Position numbers and translations under genes: made by a program. Shown here one piece after another: positions 62,288 to 64,000 of a stretch of 64,000 bases of DNA. Below the pieces are notes generated by a model. It had not been told where the DNA came from and did not search any database. It saw nothing but the letters and a program-made list of their open reading frames with translations. This DNA is from DATAZK01 sp963731205 (GTDB taxonomy: Bacteria; Actinomycetota; Actinomycetes; Frankiales; Frankiaceae): positions 186,001 to 250,000 of the forward strand of contig CAVSUJ010000002.1 in NCBI GenBank assembly GCA_963731205.1, read 5' to 3'. Position 1 is the first letter of the stretch, and each line of letters opens with the position of its first letter.

Positions 62288-64000
62288 CTAGGAGTGCTGC
62301 TGCGCTGCGCGTTCGGGCGTCGCCACGACGGCCGGATCCACCCGCAGCACCGCATATCCAGCCACGGCCCCCGCGCCGTAGCCCGGTGCGAAGATCCGGG
62401 ACGGCTCCTTGAGGACGCCATCACGGACGGCGTCGTGGATGGCCAGCGGGATGCTCGCCGCGGAGGCGTTACCCACCTTGGCGATGTTGAAGTAGAGGCG
62501 ATCGAGGTCCAGCCCCGCCTTGGTCGCCAGCTGGGTCACCATCGTCTTGTTGGCCTGATGCGGAACGATCAGATCGACGGCGTCCAGCAGACTGCCGGCG
62601 CCCCCGTCAGGCGCGGGCAGCCCCCGGAGCTCGTCGACCATCTGCATCAGGTAGCGGCCCGCGAGCGCCTTCACCTCCGGGCCGTAGACCGTGATGTTGT
62701 TGTCGAACTCGGTGTTGGGCCAGATGATCGAATTCACCTCGCTCGCCGGTCCACTGGCGAATGTCTGCAGGTACTCGATGTCGGGCGCGACACCTTCGGG
62801 CGCCACGCCGACCACGACGGCAGCCGCCCCGTCACCGAAGATCATCCGAGATGGGCGGACGTTGCCGATCTTGTCGGAGAACTTCTCCGCACAGACCAGC
62901 AGCACCGGAGCCTTGACCTCCTGCAGCAGCCGGGTCGCGTCGAGCAGCCCATACGGCAGGCCTGCGCAGGCGGCGACGATGTCATAGGCCGCGTGTGTCT
63001 GCGTGATGCCGAGCTCGCCGCAGATCCACGTCGCGACCGAGGGAATCAGCTTGGTGCTGGTGCACGTCGCGACGACCACTCCGCCGAGCTCGCCCGGCTC
63101 GCGTCCGGCATGCGCCAGCGCGACCCGCGCCGCCTCGAGCCCGAGTTCCTCGAGCGTCAGGCGGGAGTACAGCCGCTGCTCGATCCCGGTCTTGTCGACG
63201 ATTTCCGCGCTTGACATCGGCGACCAGTTGTAGGCCGTGTTACGCGTGAGATCGTCGTTCGTGCAGGCGATTTCCCCGTGTACGGCGGAGATCGCCTCGA
63301 TCCGGGGCATCACCGCGAAGTGGGTACGCACCTGCACCGGCGGATAGGCCTGCGCCGGTGAGGACGGCGCGCGCCGGGGACGGGGCACGTGCACGGCCGG
63401 CGTGCGCAGCCGGCGCAGGAAGCTGCGCACCTGATCGCTGCGCGGCTCGAGGACCACCACGTGATCGTCCGGGGACAGCAGGCCCACCGGGACGAGCTCG
63501 GTGTGGCCGCGCTGCCACGGGTACTGGTTGTGGAGCACCATCACCCACCGGTGCAGCGCCTCGAGCTCGGGGACGTCCTCGCTGCAGTCGATGATGTCGT
63601 CGTAGCTGAACGTCGGAAAGTCCGGGTCGTAGTCAGTGAGCCGGAAAACCAGATGGGCGGGGTCGGACAACACCTCAGCGATCGTCGGCTTCACCGCCGT
63701 CAGCTCGGTGGCGTGCTGCTTGCGATGGCCGAACGCGTCGAACAGGATCGCGAAGATGCCGTCCTCGACCTTCGCGTCCCACGTCGCGTCCAGCGCGTCG
63801 TAGGCCTCGCGAACGGCGGCGATCTTCTTCTCACCGTCTTCCCACGGAGTGTTGATCTCCATGAAGATCTCGCTGCCACGGCGCGGCACGTCGCCCCAGC
63901 GAAGCACGCGCTTGTCGTACATGGTGAGCGCGAATCGACCGGCCCAGAAGAGGTTGAGCGCGACGTCGCGCATCAGGGCATAACGGCTCGGGTAGGCGCC
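62288..64000 (-). CDS. FabH-like 3-oxoacyl-ACP synthase with unusual N-terminal extension (5' end outside window)
   Basis: Open from 64000, so the start is not in the window; the first ATG seen is 63973. The C-terminal 340 residues, from MPRIEAISAVHGEIA (63310), are a ketoacyl synthase III: catalytic Cys in YDIVAACAGLPYG, His in LIVPHQANKTM and Asn in VGNASAASIP. The N-terminal 220 or more residues are an acidic soluble region I do not recognise, followed by a Pro/Arg linker. FabH enzymes condense acyl-CoA with malonyl-ACP; OleA-type head-to-head condensation is also possible. Alternatively two genes are merged here. Confidence 0.75.
   Translation of the reverse strand, partial: GAYPSRYALMRDVALNLFWAGRFALTMYDKRVLRWGDVPRRGSEIFMEINTPWEDGEKKIAAVREAYDALDATWDAKVEDGIFAILFDAFGHRKQHATELTAVKPTIAEVLSDPAHLVFRLTDYDPDFPTFSYDDIIDCSEDVPELEALHRWVMVLHNQYPWQRGHTELVPVGLLSPDDHVVVLEPRSDQVRSFLRRLRTPAVHVPRPRRAPSSPAQAYPPVQVRTHFAVMPRIEAISAVHGEIACTNDDLTRNTAYNWSPMSSAEIVDKTGIEQRLYSRLTLEELGLEAARVALAHAGREPGELGGVVVATCTSTKLIPSVATWICGELGITQTHAAYDIVAACAGLPYGLLDATRLLQEVKAPVLLVCAEKFSDKIGNVRPSRMIFGDGAAAVVVGVAPEGVAPDIEYLQTFASGPASEVNSIIWPNTEFDNNITVYGPEVKALAGRYLMQMVDELRGLPAPDGGAGSLLDAVDLIVPHQANKTMVTQLATKAGLDLDRLYFNIAKVGNASAASIPLAIHDAVRDGVLKEPSRIFAPGYGAGAVAGYAVLRVDPAVVATPERAAQQHS

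Overview
The window is about 64 kb of GC-rich DNA (roughly 68% GC by eye) with dense genes, many 1-8 bp stop/start overlaps and frequent GTG starts. The gene families point to a high-GC Gram-positive actinomycete: a tmRNA whose tag ends in YALAA, the ssrA-smpB-ftsX-ftsE-prfB neighbourhood, a minimal actinobacterial-type tad pilus locus, a wax-ester-synthase-type acyltransferase and twin-arginine EfeB. I cannot name a genus.

Layout. 0-6.4 kb: a DUF4386-like membrane protein, a secreted GH26 glycoside hydrolase with a DNRLRE domain and a Pro-Thr linker, a YbaK-like deacylase, a split AtuA-type pair and an amidohydrolase. 6.4-9.4 kb: one large LuxR/AAA regulator. 10.0-15.5 kb: a tightly coupled operon, which I consider the most interesting segment. 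It encodes a Rossmann-DegT aminotransferase fusion, an Alg14-like protein, an Alg13-like/methyltransferase fusion, a radical SAM protein with a C-terminal cysteine cluster and a second methyltransferase, and looks like an undescribed glycan or amino-sugar assembly pathway. 15.5-25.9 kb: a two-module pentapeptide-repeat lipoprotein, then a catabolic group (enoyl-CoA hydratase, hotdog thioesterase, TetR regulator, D-aminoacylase-like amidohydrolase, VOC protein, 3-hydroxyacyl-CoA dehydrogenase, acetoacetate-decarboxylase-like protein, LLM flavin oxidoreductase, bicupin). 25.9-31 kb: small accessory genes including an ArsR/SRPBCC/RibD-like operon and a VapBC-type toxin-antitoxin pair just downstream of ssrA.

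31-42 kb is mostly housekeeping: amidohydrolase, membrane protein, SmpB, FtsX, FtsE, a zinc-ribbon microprotein, RF2, an ABC transporter with a LolA-like protein, a CoA-transferase and a PhoH-type ATPase. 42.4-47.0 kb is a compact tad operon read right to left (TadA, TadB, TadC, a Flp-like pilin, two TadE-like proteins, a TadG-like protein). 47.2-49.6 kb is efeO-efeB. 49.8-64 kb holds cell-surface and lipid functions: a phosphoesterase, an SGNH esterase, a membrane-anchored PI-PLC-like protein, an alpha/beta hydrolase, a GH81 glucanase lipoprotein, a WS/DGAT acyltransferase, a one-TM protein with Ig-like and Fn3-like domains, and a FabH-like synthase with an unusual N-terminal extension that runs off the window.

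A window-wide caution: nine otherwise conserved genes need one base removed to read through. The correction always has the same sign (one extra base) and in eight of nine cases lies in a homopolymer of three or more. This looks like homopolymer over-calling in the assembly rather than nine pseudogenes. I therefore annotate those loci as single genes with a frameshift note.
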